This document shows positions 7,187 through 15,682 of a stretch of DNA of 28,762 nt, piece by piece (the stretch's first letter is position 1; each line of letters begins with the position of its first letter). Location of the stretch: assembly GCA_020848055.1 (NCBI GenBank), contig JADLBB010000211.1:1-28762 (forward strand). The letters run 5' to 3'. The notes under the pieces are model-generated. The model was not told where the DNA came from. It made no database searches and worked only from the letters and a program-made list of their open reading frames with translations. Made by a program: the position numbers and the translations under genes. This stretch comes from Chloroflexota bacterium. Lineage in GTDB: Bacteria; Chloroflexota; Limnocylindria; QHBO01.

Positions 7187-7834
7187 CTGGCAAGGGACCT
7201 TCGCGTCAATGAGATGATCCGGATCCGCGAGGTGAGGGTCATCGACGATGCGGGCGAACAGCTCGGCGTGATGCCCACCAACCGCGCGCTCGCCCTCGCA
7301 CTGGAGAAGGGGCTCGACCTCGTCGAGGTGGCGCCCACCGCCGTCCCGCCGGTCTGCCGCATCCTCGACTACGGCCAGTACAAGTACGAGCTGCAGAAGC
7401 GCGAGCGCGAACAGAAGAAGAAGCAGAAGTCGCAGACCTTCAAGGAGGTGCGGCTGGGCGTCAAGGTTGACGTCCACGACCTCCAGACCAAGGCACGACG
7501 TGCGGCCGAGTTCCTCGATCATGGGGACCGGGTCAAGGTCACGGTCCGCTTCCGCGGGCGAGAGATCAGCCACGCCAATCTAGGACGCGACCTGCTGATG
7601 CGGACGGCCGAGCTCCTTACCGAGCACGGCACCATCGAGCGACAGCCACTGCTCGAGGGTCGCAGCATGTTCATCGTGATGGCTCCGCTCGAGAAGCGAG
7701 CCGAGAAGAAGACGGATGCCGACGGCGATGCGCCGGCGGAGGAGACCATCGGCGACGCGGTTGCCGCCAGGGGAGTTGCTGCCAAGGCGGCTACCACCAC
7801 GGCGGCCGAGGCGCCGGCGCAGCAGGGAACGTGA
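7187..7834 (+). CDS. infC: Translation initiation factor IF-3 with CTG start codon
   Basis: IF-3 binds the 30S subunit, keeps it apart from 50S and checks the start codon. The protein (215 residues) begins M(CTG)ARDLRVNEMIRIREVRVID, including the RVNE..IR block conserved at IF-3 N-termini. Then come GEQLGVMPTNRALALA, GLDLVEVAP and the linker QYKYELQKREREQKKKQK. The C-domain holds VKVTVRFRGREISHANLG. An Ala/Thr-rich tail of about 40 residues after EKRAEKK is longer than usual. The start at CTG is supported by AAGGAG eight bases upstream; ATG 7214 would cut off RVNE and has no such site. Rare start codons on infC are known to allow IF-3 to repress itself, as with AUU in E. coli. First gene of the L35-L20 operon. 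Confidence 0.93.
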   Translation: MARDLRVNEMIRIREVRVIDDAGEQLGVMPTNRALALALEKGLDLVEVAPTAVPPVCRILDYGQYKYELQKREREQKKKQKSQTFKEVRLGVKVDVHDLQTKARRAAEFLDHGDRVKVTVRFRGREISHANLGRDLLMRTAELLTEHGTIERQPLLEGRSMFIVMAPLEKRAEKKTDADGDAPAEETIGDAVAARGVAAKAATTTAAEAPAQQGT

Positions 7835-7841
7835 CGAATCC

Positions 7842-8051
7842 ATGCCCAAGATGAAGACCCACAAGGGAACCGCCAAGCGCTACCGGAAGACCGGCTCCGG
7901 CAAGTGGATCCGGCCCAAGGCCTGGCGCGGCCACCACCTCGAGATCAAGTCGAGCCGCCGCACGCGTCGCTACGCGGGCAAGACCATAGTGTCCGACGCG
8001 CAGGTCGGCCAGCTCGAACGCCTCATGCCCTACGCCGGCAAGGGAAAGTAG
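7842..8051 (+). CDS. rpmI: Large ribosomal subunit protein bL35
   Basis: A 69-residue basic protein: MPKMKTHKGTAKRYRKTGSG, WRGHHLEIKSSRRTRR and VGQLERLMPYAGKGK, the standard L35 pattern of the 50S subunit. The N-terminal MPKMKTHKG fixes the start at ATG 7842, seven bases after the infC stop; the frame is open further upstream within infC. Order infC-rpmI-rplT is the common bacterial one. A weak AGGGAA precedes it. Confidence 0.95.
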   Translation: MPKMKTHKGTAKRYRKTGSGKWIRPKAWRGHHLEIKSSRRTRRYAGKTIVSDAQVGQLERLMPYAGKGK

Positions 8052-8054
8052 CCG

Positions 8055-8414
8055 ATGGCCAGGGTCAAGCGCGGCGTCACCGCGCACCGCCGCCATCGTC
8101 GGCTGCTGAACCAGGCCGAGGGGCGTCGCGGCACGCGCTCGACGCTCGTCCGGCCGGCACGCGAGGCGCTCATCCACGCGCTCGTCTACGCCTACCGTGA
8201 CCGCCGCGATCGGAAGCGCGACATGCGCCGGCTGTGGATCGAGCGCATCAACGCGGCGTCACGCCAGCACGGCCTGCCGTACGGGCGGTTCATCCACGGC
8301 CTGAAGGTCGCCGGCGTGGAAGTCGATCGCAAGGTGCTCGCCGACCTGGCCGTCCGGGAGCCCGCTGCCTTCGCTGCCATGGTCGACACGGCCAGGGCGT
8401 CCTTTACCAGCTGA
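8055..8414 (+). CDS. rplT: Large ribosomal subunit protein bL20
   Basis: A 119-residue protein with ARVKRGVTAHRRHRRLL, ALVYAYRDRRDRKRDMRRLW, IERINAASRQHGLPYGRFIH and DRKVLADLAV, matching L20 over its whole length. L20 binds 23S rRNA early in 50S assembly, and in several bacteria represses its own operon by binding the leader or intergenic mRNA. It begins three bases after rpmI and ends just before a strong hairpin pair at 8413-8480. Confidence 0.96.
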   Translation: MARVKRGVTAHRRHRRLLNQAEGRRGTRSTLVRPAREALIHALVYAYRDRRDRKRDMRRLWIERINAASRQHGLPYGRFIHGLKVAGVEVDRKVLADLAVREPAAFAAMVDTARASFTS

Positions 8415-8480
8415 CCGGCGCCGCGTTCGCGCCGGTCCCGACGACCCCTCCCGAGAAACCGGGACGGGGTCGTTCCATTT
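8413..8480 (+). terminator. Two tandem hairpins ending the infC operon
   Basis: First, GACCGGCGC (8413-8421) pairs with GCGCCGGTC (8429-8437), nine perfect pairs with a seven-base loop. Second, CGACCCC+TCCCG (8442-8453) pairs with CGGGA+GGGGTCG (8460-8472) with one bulged C and loop AGAAAC, followed by TTCCATTT. The second looks like an intrinsic terminator with a weak T-tract. It may only partly separate the operon from pheS 23 bases further on. Confidence 0.65.
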
Positions 8481-8502
8481 CACCGATCATGTCGCACAGC
8501 CG

Positions 8503-9582
8503 ATGAACCTCACCACCAGACTCGAGACCCTGCGCACCAGCGCCATCGACCGCCTTGCCGCGGCCGGCGACGTTGCCGCGGTCGAGCGTCTGCGCTCCGA
8601 CCTGCTGGGTCGCACCGGTGAGCTCACGATCCTGCTGAAGGACCTCGGCACGATCCCCATCGAGGATCGGCCGTCGGTCGGACGGCTGGCGAACGAGGTG
8701 CGCGGAGCCTTGGAAGCGGCCATCGACACCCGCCTGGCCGCCATGCGCGAGACGGCGCTGGAGGCGCGCCTCGCCGACGAGGCGTTCGACATGAGCCTGC
8801 CAGGCCGCCCTCGTGCGGTCGGGCACCTGCACCCGATCCTGACGCTCATTCGCGACCTGCGCGAGATCTTCCATGCCTTCGGGTTCGAGGTGTTCGAGGG
8901 GCCCGAGATCGAGACCGAGGAGTACAACTTCGAGCTGCTGAACATCCCACCGGACCACCCGGCGCGCGACCTGTGGGACACGCTGTACGTGGCCGAGCCG
9001 GGGAGCGTGGAGGCGGGAGCCTCGCGGCCTGCGGCCGATGGCACCATCCTGCGCACGCACACCTCTCCGGTGCAGGTGCGGGCCATGCGCGCGCTCGACC
9101 CTCCCATCCGCGTGCTGATGCCCGGCCGCTGCTTCCGCTACGAGGCCGTCGACCCGAGCCATGGCTTCGAATTCTTCCAGGTCGAGGGCCTGGTGGTCGA
9201 CCGCGACACGAGCCTTGCCGACCTCAAGGGCATGCTCGAGGAGGTCGCCCGCGCGCTCTACGGGCGTGGCGTGCGCACGCGCTTCCGGCCCGGCTACTAC
9301 CCGTTCACCGAGCCGTCGGTGGCGTTCGACATCGGCTGCCTGGTCTGTGGGGGCGAGGGCTGCCCGGCGTGCGGGCGATCCGGTTGGATGACGATCCTGG
9401 GAGCCGGCATGGTTCACCCGGTGGTGTTGCGGGCCGGCGGCCTTGATCCAGCCGAGTACCAGGGCTACGCGTTCGGCATGGGACCGGACCGCATGACCAT
9501 GCTGCGCCACGGCATCGGCGATATCAGGCTGTTCTTCAGCGGCGACCTGCGCTTCGTGACCCAGTTCGTGGAGGGACGCTGA
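8503..9582 (+). CDS. pheS: Phenylalanyl-tRNA synthetase alpha subunit with a four-cysteine insert
   Basis: Catalytic subunit of the heterotetrameric PheRS. The 359-residue product has an N-terminal coiled-coil, then the class II core with GHLHPILTLIRDLREIF, FEVFEGPEIETEEYNFELLN, the motif 2 block THTSPVQVR (185-193), CFRYEAVDPSHGFEFFQVEG and the motif 3 block GYAFGMGPDRMTMLRHGI. Between PSVAFDIG and GWMTILGAGMVHP it carries C279, C282, C287 and C290 (CxxC-x4-CxxC), a likely zinc knuckle absent from E. coli PheS but seen in some other phyla. pheT follows one base after its stop. I see no T-box or phe leader peptide upstream. Confidence 0.95.
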   Translation: MNLTTRLETLRTSAIDRLAAAGDVAAVERLRSDLLGRTGELTILLKDLGTIPIEDRPSVGRLANEVRGALEAAIDTRLAAMRETALEARLADEAFDMSLPGRPRAVGHLHPILTLIRDLREIFHAFGFEVFEGPEIETEEYNFELLNIPPDHPARDLWDTLYVAEPGSVEAGASRPAADGTILRTHTSPVQVRAMRALDPPIRVLMPGRCFRYEAVDPSHGFEFFQVEGLVVDRDTSLADLKGMLEEVARALYGRGVRTRFRPGYYPFTEPSVAFDIGCLVCGGEGCPACGRSGWMTILGAGMVHPVVLRAGGLDPAEYQGYAFGMGPDRMTMLRHGIGDIRLFFSGDLRFVTQFVEGR

Positions 9583-9583
9583 G

Positions 9584-12028
9584 GTGCGCGTCCCGCTCTC
9601 CTGGCTGCGTGACTATGTCGACGTCAGCATGTCGCCACGCGAGCTCGCCGACGCGCTGACGATGCGCGGCATGGAGGTCAGCGACATCGAGGTGGCAGGG
9701 GCCGATTGGAGCGGCGTCGTGGTCGGACGCCTGCTCGAGGTGCGCCGCCACCCGAACGCCGACACGCTGTGGCTGACGCGCGTCGACCTCGGGACGGCCG
9801 GCGGCGAGGTTGAGATCGTGTGCGGAGCGCAGAACCTGGAGGTCGGCCAGTTGGTGCCGGCGGCATTGCCGGGAGCGGTGTTGCCCGGCGACCGGCGCAT
9901 CGAGCGCAGCAAGATCCGGGGCGAGATCAGCAACGGCATGCTGTGCAGCGCGATCGAACTGGGCATCGGGACCGATGCGGATGGCATTCACATCCTCGGC
10001 CATGGCGACGACCTGCCCCTGGGGCAGCCGCTGGCCGAGGCGATCGGCGAGATCGTGCTCGACGTCGACGTCAAGCCGAACCGTGGCGACGCCCTGTCGA
10101 TGGTCGGCCTGGCCCGCGAGATCGCCGCGTTCACCGGCGGCGAGCTGCGAATGCCCGCGGCGACGATCATGGAATCGAGCGAGCCGGCCGAGGCGCACGT
10201 CTCGGTGCAGATCGACGCGCCGGACCTCAACCCGCGCTTCGCGGCGCGTTGGCTGGACGGCGTGGCCAACGGACCATCGCCGGACTGGATGCAGCGCCGC
10301 CTGCTGGCCGCCGGCATGCGACCGATCAGCGCCGCGGTGGACGTGACGAACTACGTCATGCACGAGCTCGGGCAGCCGATGCACGCGTACGACGCCGATA
10401 CCGTGCCGGACGGCCGGATCGTGGTGCGGCGAGCAAGAGCAGGGGAGCGGCTGCTGACGATCGACCACGTTGAGCGCGAACTGGATGAGCGGATGCTGGT
10501 CATCGCTGACCGAGATCGGCCCATCGGCCTGGCGGGGATCATGGGTGGTGCCGAAACCGAGGTGTCCGAACGGACGCGGCGCATCATCCTCGAGGCGGCC
10601 ATCTTCCACGGCCCCACCATTCGCAACACGGCGCGCCGGCTCGGCCTGCGCTCCGAGGCGAGCATGCGCCATGAGAAGGGCATGGGCCACGACCTGCCAC
10701 GCCTCGCCGCCGATCGCGCGGCGCGCCTGCTGGCCGAGATGACCGGCGCGTCAGTGGCGCGCGGGATCGTCGACAACGACCCGGCACCGAGGCTGCCGAT
10801 GCAGATCGAGGCCTCGATCGCATCCATCGGCCGGCTGCTCGGCCTGGAACTCGACGCGGCGCGGGTGAGATCGCTGCTCGAACCCCTCGGCTTCGGCGTC
10901 GACGGCGACGGCGACATCCTGGCAATCGTCGTTCCGTCGCACCGCCTCGATGTCGCGGTCCCGGCGGACGTGGCCGAGGAGATCGCCCGCGCGTACGGCT
11001 ACGATCGCATCGTCGGGCGGCTGCCGAGCGCTGCCCTTCCGGCGTACCGGCCCGACCCGAGTGGACCGCGACAACTTGTTCGCCGCGTCCTGGCCGGGCT
11101 GGGACTGGACGAGGTGGTCGGCCATGCGCTGGTCGGCGCGGACGACCTGGAGCGCACCCGGCTGGACCCGTCGGGCGCTGACCTCATTCGCCTTCACAAC
11201 CCGCTGAGCCCCGAACACTCGATCCTGCGACCGTCGATGGCGCCGTCGCTGCTGTCCGGCCTGGCCGAAAACGCCAGGCACCGCCAGCCCGATGCGTGGC
11301 TGTTCGACCTGGGCAAGATCTACTGGTACCACCCGGGTCCACCGACGCCACGCGAGCAGGCGTCGGAGACGGCCGGCACGGGTCGCTACGAGTCGTGGGA
11401 GCTGGGCATCGCCCTGTCCGGCAGGGCCGCGGCCGGCTATCCCGGCGAACCGCGCCACCATGCCGACGTTGCGGACCTGAAGGGCATCGTTGATGCCCTG
11501 CACGATGCCATCGGGGCTCCACGGCCCTCCTATCGCGCCGAGGAGCCAGATCGACGACATCCCCACCGCCACCCGGGACGCACGGCCCTCATCGTGGACG
11601 CCGCGGGCCGTGCGTATGGCTCCCTGGGCGAGGTGCATCCGCGGGTCGCCGAGGCATGGGGCATCGGCGGGCGACCCGTGGACGCCTCGATCGCGATCGA
11701 TCGCCTGCTCGCCCTCGCACCATCGGTCCGACGGTCGACGCCGATTCCATCGGCGCAACCCATCGACCGCGACCTGGCCATCGTGGTGGACGACGCGGTG
11801 CCCGCCGGCGACGTGCTGCGCGTGGCCAGCACCTCCGCCGGGCCGCTGCTGGCTGGCCTGCACCTGTTCGACGTCTACCGCGGCGACCAGGTTGGTCGGG
11901 GCCGCGTCAGCTACGCGCTGGCGTTTCGCTTCCAGCCAACCGGAGCCGGGGACGAGGCTGCCGTCGAGAAGTCGCTCAACAAGGTTCGGGGTTCGCTTCG
12001 CCACCACCTGGGGGCCGAGATCCGCTGA
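9584..12028 (+). CDS. pheT: Phenylalanyl-tRNA synthetase beta subunit
   Basis: Full-length PheT, 814 residues. In order: MRVPLSWLRDYVDV; the EMAP/tRNA-binding domain with GRLLEVRRHPNADTLWLTRVD and IVCGAQNLEVGQLVPAALPG; KPNRGDALSMVGLAREIAA; the B3/B4 editing domain with VDVTNYVMHELGQPMHAYD; the B5 domain with EEIARAYGYDRI; the pseudo-catalytic core; and a C-terminal ferredoxin-fold anticodon-binding domain with RDLAIVVDDAVPAGDV and FRFQPTGAGDEAAVEKSLNK. It removes mischarged Tyr from tRNA-Phe and binds the tRNA. The GTG start lies one base after pheS. Confidence 0.96.
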   Translation: MRVPLSWLRDYVDVSMSPRELADALTMRGMEVSDIEVAGADWSGVVVGRLLEVRRHPNADTLWLTRVDLGTAGGEVEIVCGAQNLEVGQLVPAALPGAVLPGDRRIERSKIRGEISNGMLCSAIELGIGTDADGIHILGHGDDLPLGQPLAEAIGEIVLDVDVKPNRGDALSMVGLAREIAAFTGGELRMPAATIMESSEPAEAHVSVQIDAPDLNPRFAARWLDGVANGPSPDWMQRRLLAAGMRPISAAVDVTNYVMHELGQPMHAYDADTVPDGRIVVRRARAGERLLTIDHVERELDERMLVIADRDRPIGLAGIMGGAETEVSERTRRIILEAAIFHGPTIRNTARRLGLRSEASMRHEKGMGHDLPRLAADRAARLLAEMTGASVARGIVDNDPAPRLPMQIEASIASIGRLLGLELDAARVRSLLEPLGFGVDGDGDILAIVVPSHRLDVAVPADVAEEIARAYGYDRIVGRLPSAALPAYRPDPSGPRQLVRRVLAGLGLDEVVGHALVGADDLERTRLDPSGADLIRLHNPLSPEHSILRPSMAPSLLSGLAENARHRQPDAWLFDLGKIYWYHPGPPTPREQASETAGTGRYESWELGIALSGRAAAGYPGEPRHHADVADLKGIVDALHDAIGAPRPSYRAEEPDRRHPHRHPGRTALIVDAAGRAYGSLGEVHPRVAEAWGIGGRPVDASIAIDRLLALAPSVRRSTPIPSAQPIDRDLAIVVDDAVPAGDVLRVASTSAGPLLAGLHLFDVYRGDQVGRGRVSYALAFRFQPTGAGDEAAVEKSLNKVRGSLRHHLGAEIR

Positions 12029-12031
12029 CGG

Positions 12032-12061
12032 TTGTCGGGGCTTGCGACAGGCTGGTACCCT
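12032..12061 (+). promoter_or_regulatory. Candidate promoter TTGTCG-18-TACCCT for the CvpA-like operon
   Basis: TTGTCG (12032-12037) and TACCCT (12056-12061) are 18 bases apart, directly after the pheT stop. They would give a leader of about 50 bases to GTG 12119. This separates cvpA-mpg-mutS2 from pheST. Confidence 0.5.
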
Positions 12062-12118
12062 TGCGGCCGCCCGAGCACCGATTCGACGCGCTCAGGCCCG
12101 ATGCTGGAGGTGCGCCTG

Positions 12119-12679
12119 GTGGAGATCCTTGCCCGACTGAGCTGGGTTGACCTGGCCCTCGTTGCGATCATGGCCGCCGGCGTGTTCGTCGGGTTCACGC
12201 AGGGCATGATCCGATACATCCTCAACGCGGTCGCCGTGCTGGTGGCATTCGTGCTGGCCGCCCAGCTCAAGGGCCCTCTGGTGGACCTGCTCGGCTTCTG
12301 GGAGGCGTTTTCGCCCGAAGGAAGGCAGCTGCTCATCTTCAACCTGCTGTTCGCCGCGTTCCTGGTCGGCGGATTCTTCGCGGTCCGCGCGTTGTACCAC
12401 CGTGGCAAGATGCCGATCGCTCGTCAGCTCGATGAACTCGGCGGCGCGGTCTTTGGCCTGCTGTGGGTGGTGCTCATCGTGTGCTTCACGCTCGTCGTGC
12501 TCGACAGCTTCTTCGAGGGCGGCGGACAGACCGGTGGCTGGGTCAAGGCCGTGTACGAGGCACTGAACGGCTCGATCATCGTCGAGTTCCTGCGTGCGAC
12601 GGTCCTCCCGGTGGCTGGCTTCCTGGTGCGGCCGTTCATCCCGAGCGAGGTGACCGACTTCATCCCGTCGTTGCGATGA
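12119..12679 (+). CDS. CvpA-family membrane protein
   Basis: About 186 residues with four hydrophobic segments: LALVAIMAAGVFVGFTQGM, ILNAVAVLVAFVLAAQ, LLIFNLLFAAFLVGGFFAV and VFGLLWVVLIVCFTLVVLD. The opening SWVDLALVAIMAAGVFVGF followed by QGMIRY is typical of the CvpA (colicin V production) family, inner-membrane proteins linked to envelope integrity with no proven activity. Genes of this family often lie next to mutS2, as here. I prefer GTG 12119 because GGAGG (12106-12110) precedes it by eight bases; ATG 12101 is the main alternative. Its stop overlaps the next ATG (ATGA). Confidence 0.65.
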   Translation: MEILARLSWVDLALVAIMAAGVFVGFTQGMIRYILNAVAVLVAFVLAAQLKGPLVDLLGFWEAFSPEGRQLLIFNLLFAAFLVGGFFAVRALYHRGKMPIARQLDELGGAVFGLLWVVLIVCFTLVVLDSFFEGGGQTGGWVKAVYEALNGSIIVEFLRATVLPVAGFLVRPFIPSEVTDFIPSLR

Positions 12680-13281
12680 CCGCCCTGGCGGCCGGGCCCC
12701 TGGTGCTGCCCAGCCGCGCCTGGTTCGACCGTCCTGCACTCGAACTGGCCCACGACCTGCTGGGCTCGCGCCTGGTCCATGACAGCGTCGATGGGCGTGT
12801 GGGTGGGCGCATCGTGGAGGTGGAGGCGTATCGTGGACCGGAGGACCGTGCGGCGCACTCGTCGCGCGGTCGCACGCCACGCACCGAGACCATGTTCGGC
12901 GAGCCAGGACACCTGTACGTGTACCTCGTCTACGGCCTGCACCACTGCATGAACGTGGTGGCCGGCCCGGGTGGAAAGCCGGAGGCCGTCCTGATCCGCG
13001 CTCTCGCCATCGACGAGGGAATCGAGCTGGCCCGGCAGCGCCGCGGCATGAACGATGATCGTCGTCTCGCATCCGGCCCGGGCAATGTCGGCAGGGCGCT
13101 GGGCGTGGACCGCAGCCTGGATGGCACCGACCTGCTGGTTGGCCCGGTCCGCCTCGAGCCCGGCGCGCGGGTCAGCGCCATCTCCGCCGGGCCTCGCATC
13201 GGCGTCGATTATTCGGGGCCCTGGGCCGCTCAACCCTGGCGATTCTGGATCACCGGTGACCCGCACGTCTCGCGCCGCTGA
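12676..13281 (+). CDS. 3-methyladenine DNA glycosylase (AAG/MPG family)
   Basis: A 201-residue DNA repair glycosylase that flips out and removes alkylated purines such as 3-methyladenine and hypoxanthine. Family marks: ARDLLGSRLVH-like ELAHDLLGSRLVH, the catalytic region GRIVEVEAYRGPEDRAAHSS, then TMFGEPGHLYVYLVYGLHHC followed by MNVV, and LASGPGNVGRALGV. Length fits the bacterial AAG family (~200). The ATG overlaps the CvpA-like stop, and the 3' end overlaps mutS2 by 26 bases, so the three genes are probably co-transcribed. No iron-sulphur or HhH motif is present, consistent with the AAG fold rather than AlkA. Confidence 0.93.
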   Translation: MTALAAGPLVLPSRAWFDRPALELAHDLLGSRLVHDSVDGRVGGRIVEVEAYRGPEDRAAHSSRGRTPRTETMFGEPGHLYVYLVYGLHHCMNVVAGPGGKPEAVLIRALAIDEGIELARQRRGMNDDRRLASGPGNVGRALGVDRSLDGTDLLVGPVRLEPGARVSAISAGPRIGVDYSGPWAAQPWRFWITGDPHVSRR

Positions 13282-15673
13282 CCCGGAAACCGGCGCCGCC
13301 GCGGACCCCGACACGCTCAGAGCCCTCGAGTTTGGTGCCATCGTCGAACGCCTCGCGAGCCTGACGGGGTTCGAGCCGTCGCGCGAACTGGCCTCAGCCA
13401 CCATTCCGGTCGCGCACGCGGCGCACGTCGGACTGCTGAACGACCAGACCGACGAGGCGGATCGCCTGCTGGACGACCAGGCCCAGGCGAACATCGGCAG
13501 CGCGAGGGACATCCGCGCCGCGCTTGACCGCGCATCGCGTGGTGGACGCCTGACGCCTTCCGACCTGCTCGAGATCGGCGACACCCTGGCGGCCACCGAG
13601 CGCTTCGCCGCTCGCCTGAAGGGTTGGAACGGTCCGCACCTTGGCGAAGTGCGGGCGACGCTCGATCCGGCGCCCGAGCTGGCGGAACGCATCGCGCGCA
13701 GCGTCGACGAGGGCGGAGAGATACTGGACGGCGCGTCGGCCGAGCTGGCATCCATCAGGAAGCGGATGCGCACCGCCCAGGACCGGGTCCGGGAGCGGCT
13801 GGCCGCCATGCTGCGGTCGTCGGCGCTGGCCGGCCTCATCGGCGAACCGATCGTCACCATCCGCGACGGGCGCTACGTCATCCCGATCCGGGTCGAGGCC
13901 AAGGGCCGCGTCAAGGGCATCGTCCACGACCAGAGCGCGTCGGGGGCGACGCTGTTCATCGAGCCGCTCGGAGTGGTGGACCTGAACAACGCGTGGACCG
14001 AGGCGACGCTGGCCGAGACCGCAGAGATCGAGCGGATCCTCGACGAGCTGTCGGCCGCCGTCGAGGCGCGCGCCGGTTCCCTGCGTGACAGCCTGGCTGC
14101 CCTGGCCCGCGCGGACCTGTGGCTGGCGCGCGCTCGGCTGGCGTCGGCGATGGACGCCGTGCGGCCGGCCGTTTCGACCGACGCGGTGGAGCTGCTCTCG
14201 GCGCGGCATCCGCTCATCGGCGAGGGCGTGGTGCCGATCGACCTGCGACTCGGCGACCGGTTCGGGTACCGCGCCCTGGTGGTGACCGGCCCGAACACCG
14301 GCGGCAAGACCGTCTCGCTCAAGACCCTGGGCCTGCTGGCGCTGATGCACCAGGCGGGGTTGCGGGTGCCGGCGGCGGACGGTGCGCGGCTACCGGTGTT
14401 CACATCGGTCATGGCCGACATCGGAGACGAGCAGAGCATCGCCCAGTCGCTGTCCACCTTCTCCAGCCACCTGCGCAACATCGTGCGCTTCGTGGCCGAT
14501 GCCGGACCGGGCTCGCTCGTGCTGCTCGACGAGGTCGGTGCCGGGACCGATCCGGCCGAGGGCTCCGCCTTGGCCATGGCGGTCGTGGCGCATCTGGTCG
14601 ATGCCGGGGCCATGGTCGCAGCCACGACGCACTACGCCGAGCTCAAGACGTTCGCCACCGAGCATCCGAACGTCACCAATGCCGCGGTCGAGTTCGACGT
14701 CGCCACGTTGCGGCCGACATACAGGCTCACGATCGGACTGCCGGGCAAGAGCCAGGCCTTCGCCATCGCCGAGCGCCTCGGGCTGCCAGCTGGCATCTTG
14801 GCCGACGCTCGTGCTCGCATCTCGGTCGAGCACGCCACGATGGAAGAGGCCCTCGCCGCCATCGCCAGCGCGCGCGACGAGCAAACGCGAGCGCTGGAGG
14901 CTGCCAGCAGCGAGTTGGCGACGGCAGCCGGAGAACGCAAGCTCGCCCGCGAGGGGGTCGCTCGTGCGCGGACCGAGGCGCGGGCCATCCTGGCCGATGC
15001 GCAGCACGCCGCCGATCAACTGCTGGCGCGCGCCGAGCGTGAGGTCGCCGATCTGCGCCGCGAGGTCACGCGCCAGCGCAATCTTGGCGGTGGCCGTCAC
15101 CGGCCCGACGGCGAAGCGCTGTCCGCCCTCGGACGGCAGGCAACGCGGGCGCGCGAGGGACTGTCAGTCACCGATGCGGCGCCGGTTGGGCTCGAGCCGC
15201 AAGCGGGCTTGGCTCCAGAGGCGCGCGTCGGCATGTGGGGTCGCTCGCGCACGCTGGGGACGGCAGGCCGCATCGTCGAGATCAGCGGCCGGACCGGTCG
15301 GGTGACGCTCGAGACCGATGGCGCGCGCCTGGTGATCCCGGCCGATGACGTCGAGGTCACGTCGGAGCCCGCGAGTGGACCGACGCCACGCGACTCCGAG
15401 GCCGAGGAACTCCGGCGTCGTGCCGCCGCGCGCGTATCGCCGACCCTCAACCTGCAGGGCCAGCGCGTCGAGGAGGCCATGGAATCCTTGACCGCCTATC
15501 TCGATGACGTGCTGCTCGCCGGCCTGGATGCGGTCACCATCATCCATGGCGTGGGCACCGGCGCCATCCGTCGCGCCGTGCGAGAGGCCCTGCGCGAGCA
15601 TCCAAGGGTTCGAGGATTTCGTGGCGGCCGCAAGGAGGAGGGCGGCGAGGGGGCCACGGTGGTCGATCTCTAG
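13256..15673 (+). CDS. mutS2: MutS2 family ATPase with Smr domain (altered LDLR motif)
   Basis: About 805 residues. MutS2 proteins bind branched DNA and suppress recombination, and in Bacillus the homologue also rescues collided ribosomes. Order: core and clamp region, then the ATPase with Walker A GPNTGGKT (345-352), FTSVMADIGDEQSIAQSLST and FSSHLRN, Walker B LVLLDEVGAGTDP and TTHYAELKTFA. A long Ala/Arg/Glu-rich coiled coil follows, then a KOW-like segment, then the Smr domain with HGVGTGAIRRAVREAL and EGGEGATVVDL. The Smr opening, usually LDLRG, is LNLQG (731-735), losing the Asp and Arg linked to nuclease activity. GTG 13256 overlaps the glycosylase end by 26 bases and is the likely start. 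The stop is nine bases from the PBP stop on the other strand. Confidence 0.94.
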   Translation: MTRTSRAADPETGAAADPDTLRALEFGAIVERLASLTGFEPSRELASATIPVAHAAHVGLLNDQTDEADRLLDDQAQANIGSARDIRAALDRASRGGRLTPSDLLEIGDTLAATERFAARLKGWNGPHLGEVRATLDPAPELAERIARSVDEGGEILDGASAELASIRKRMRTAQDRVRERLAAMLRSSALAGLIGEPIVTIRDGRYVIPIRVEAKGRVKGIVHDQSASGATLFIEPLGVVDLNNAWTEATLAETAEIERILDELSAAVEARAGSLRDSLAALARADLWLARARLASAMDAVRPAVSTDAVELLSARHPLIGEGVVPIDLRLGDRFGYRALVVTGPNTGGKTVSLKTLGLLALMHQAGLRVPAADGARLPVFTSVMADIGDEQSIAQSLSTFSSHLRNIVRFVADAGPGSLVLLDEVGAGTDPAEGSALAMAVVAHLVDAGAMVAATTHYAELKTFATEHPNVTNAAVEFDVATLRPTYRLTIGLPGKSQAFAIAERLGLPAGILADARARISVEHATMEEALAAIASARDEQTRALEAASSELATAAGERKLAREGVARARTEARAILADAQHAADQLLARAEREVADLRREVTRQRNLGGGRHRPDGEALSALGRQATRAREGLSVTDAAPVGLEPQAGLAPEARVGMWGRSRTLGTAGRIVEISGRTGRVTLETDGARLVIPADDVEVTSEPASGPTPRDSEAEELRRRAAARVSPTLNLQGQRVEEAMESLTAYLDDVLLAGLDAVTIIHGVGTGAIRRAVREALREHPRVRGFRGGRKEEGGEGATVVDL

Positions 15674-15682
15674 CGCGGAGCC

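Noticed and set aside
7842..7850. Longer L35 starting upstream inside infC
   Set aside because: The conserved MPKMKTHKG begins at ATG 7842; the upstream frame is Arg/Pro-rich infC shadow.
10751..12007. 418-codon minus-strand frame opposite pheT
   Set aside because: Shadow of pheT; codon third positions follow the plus-strand gene.
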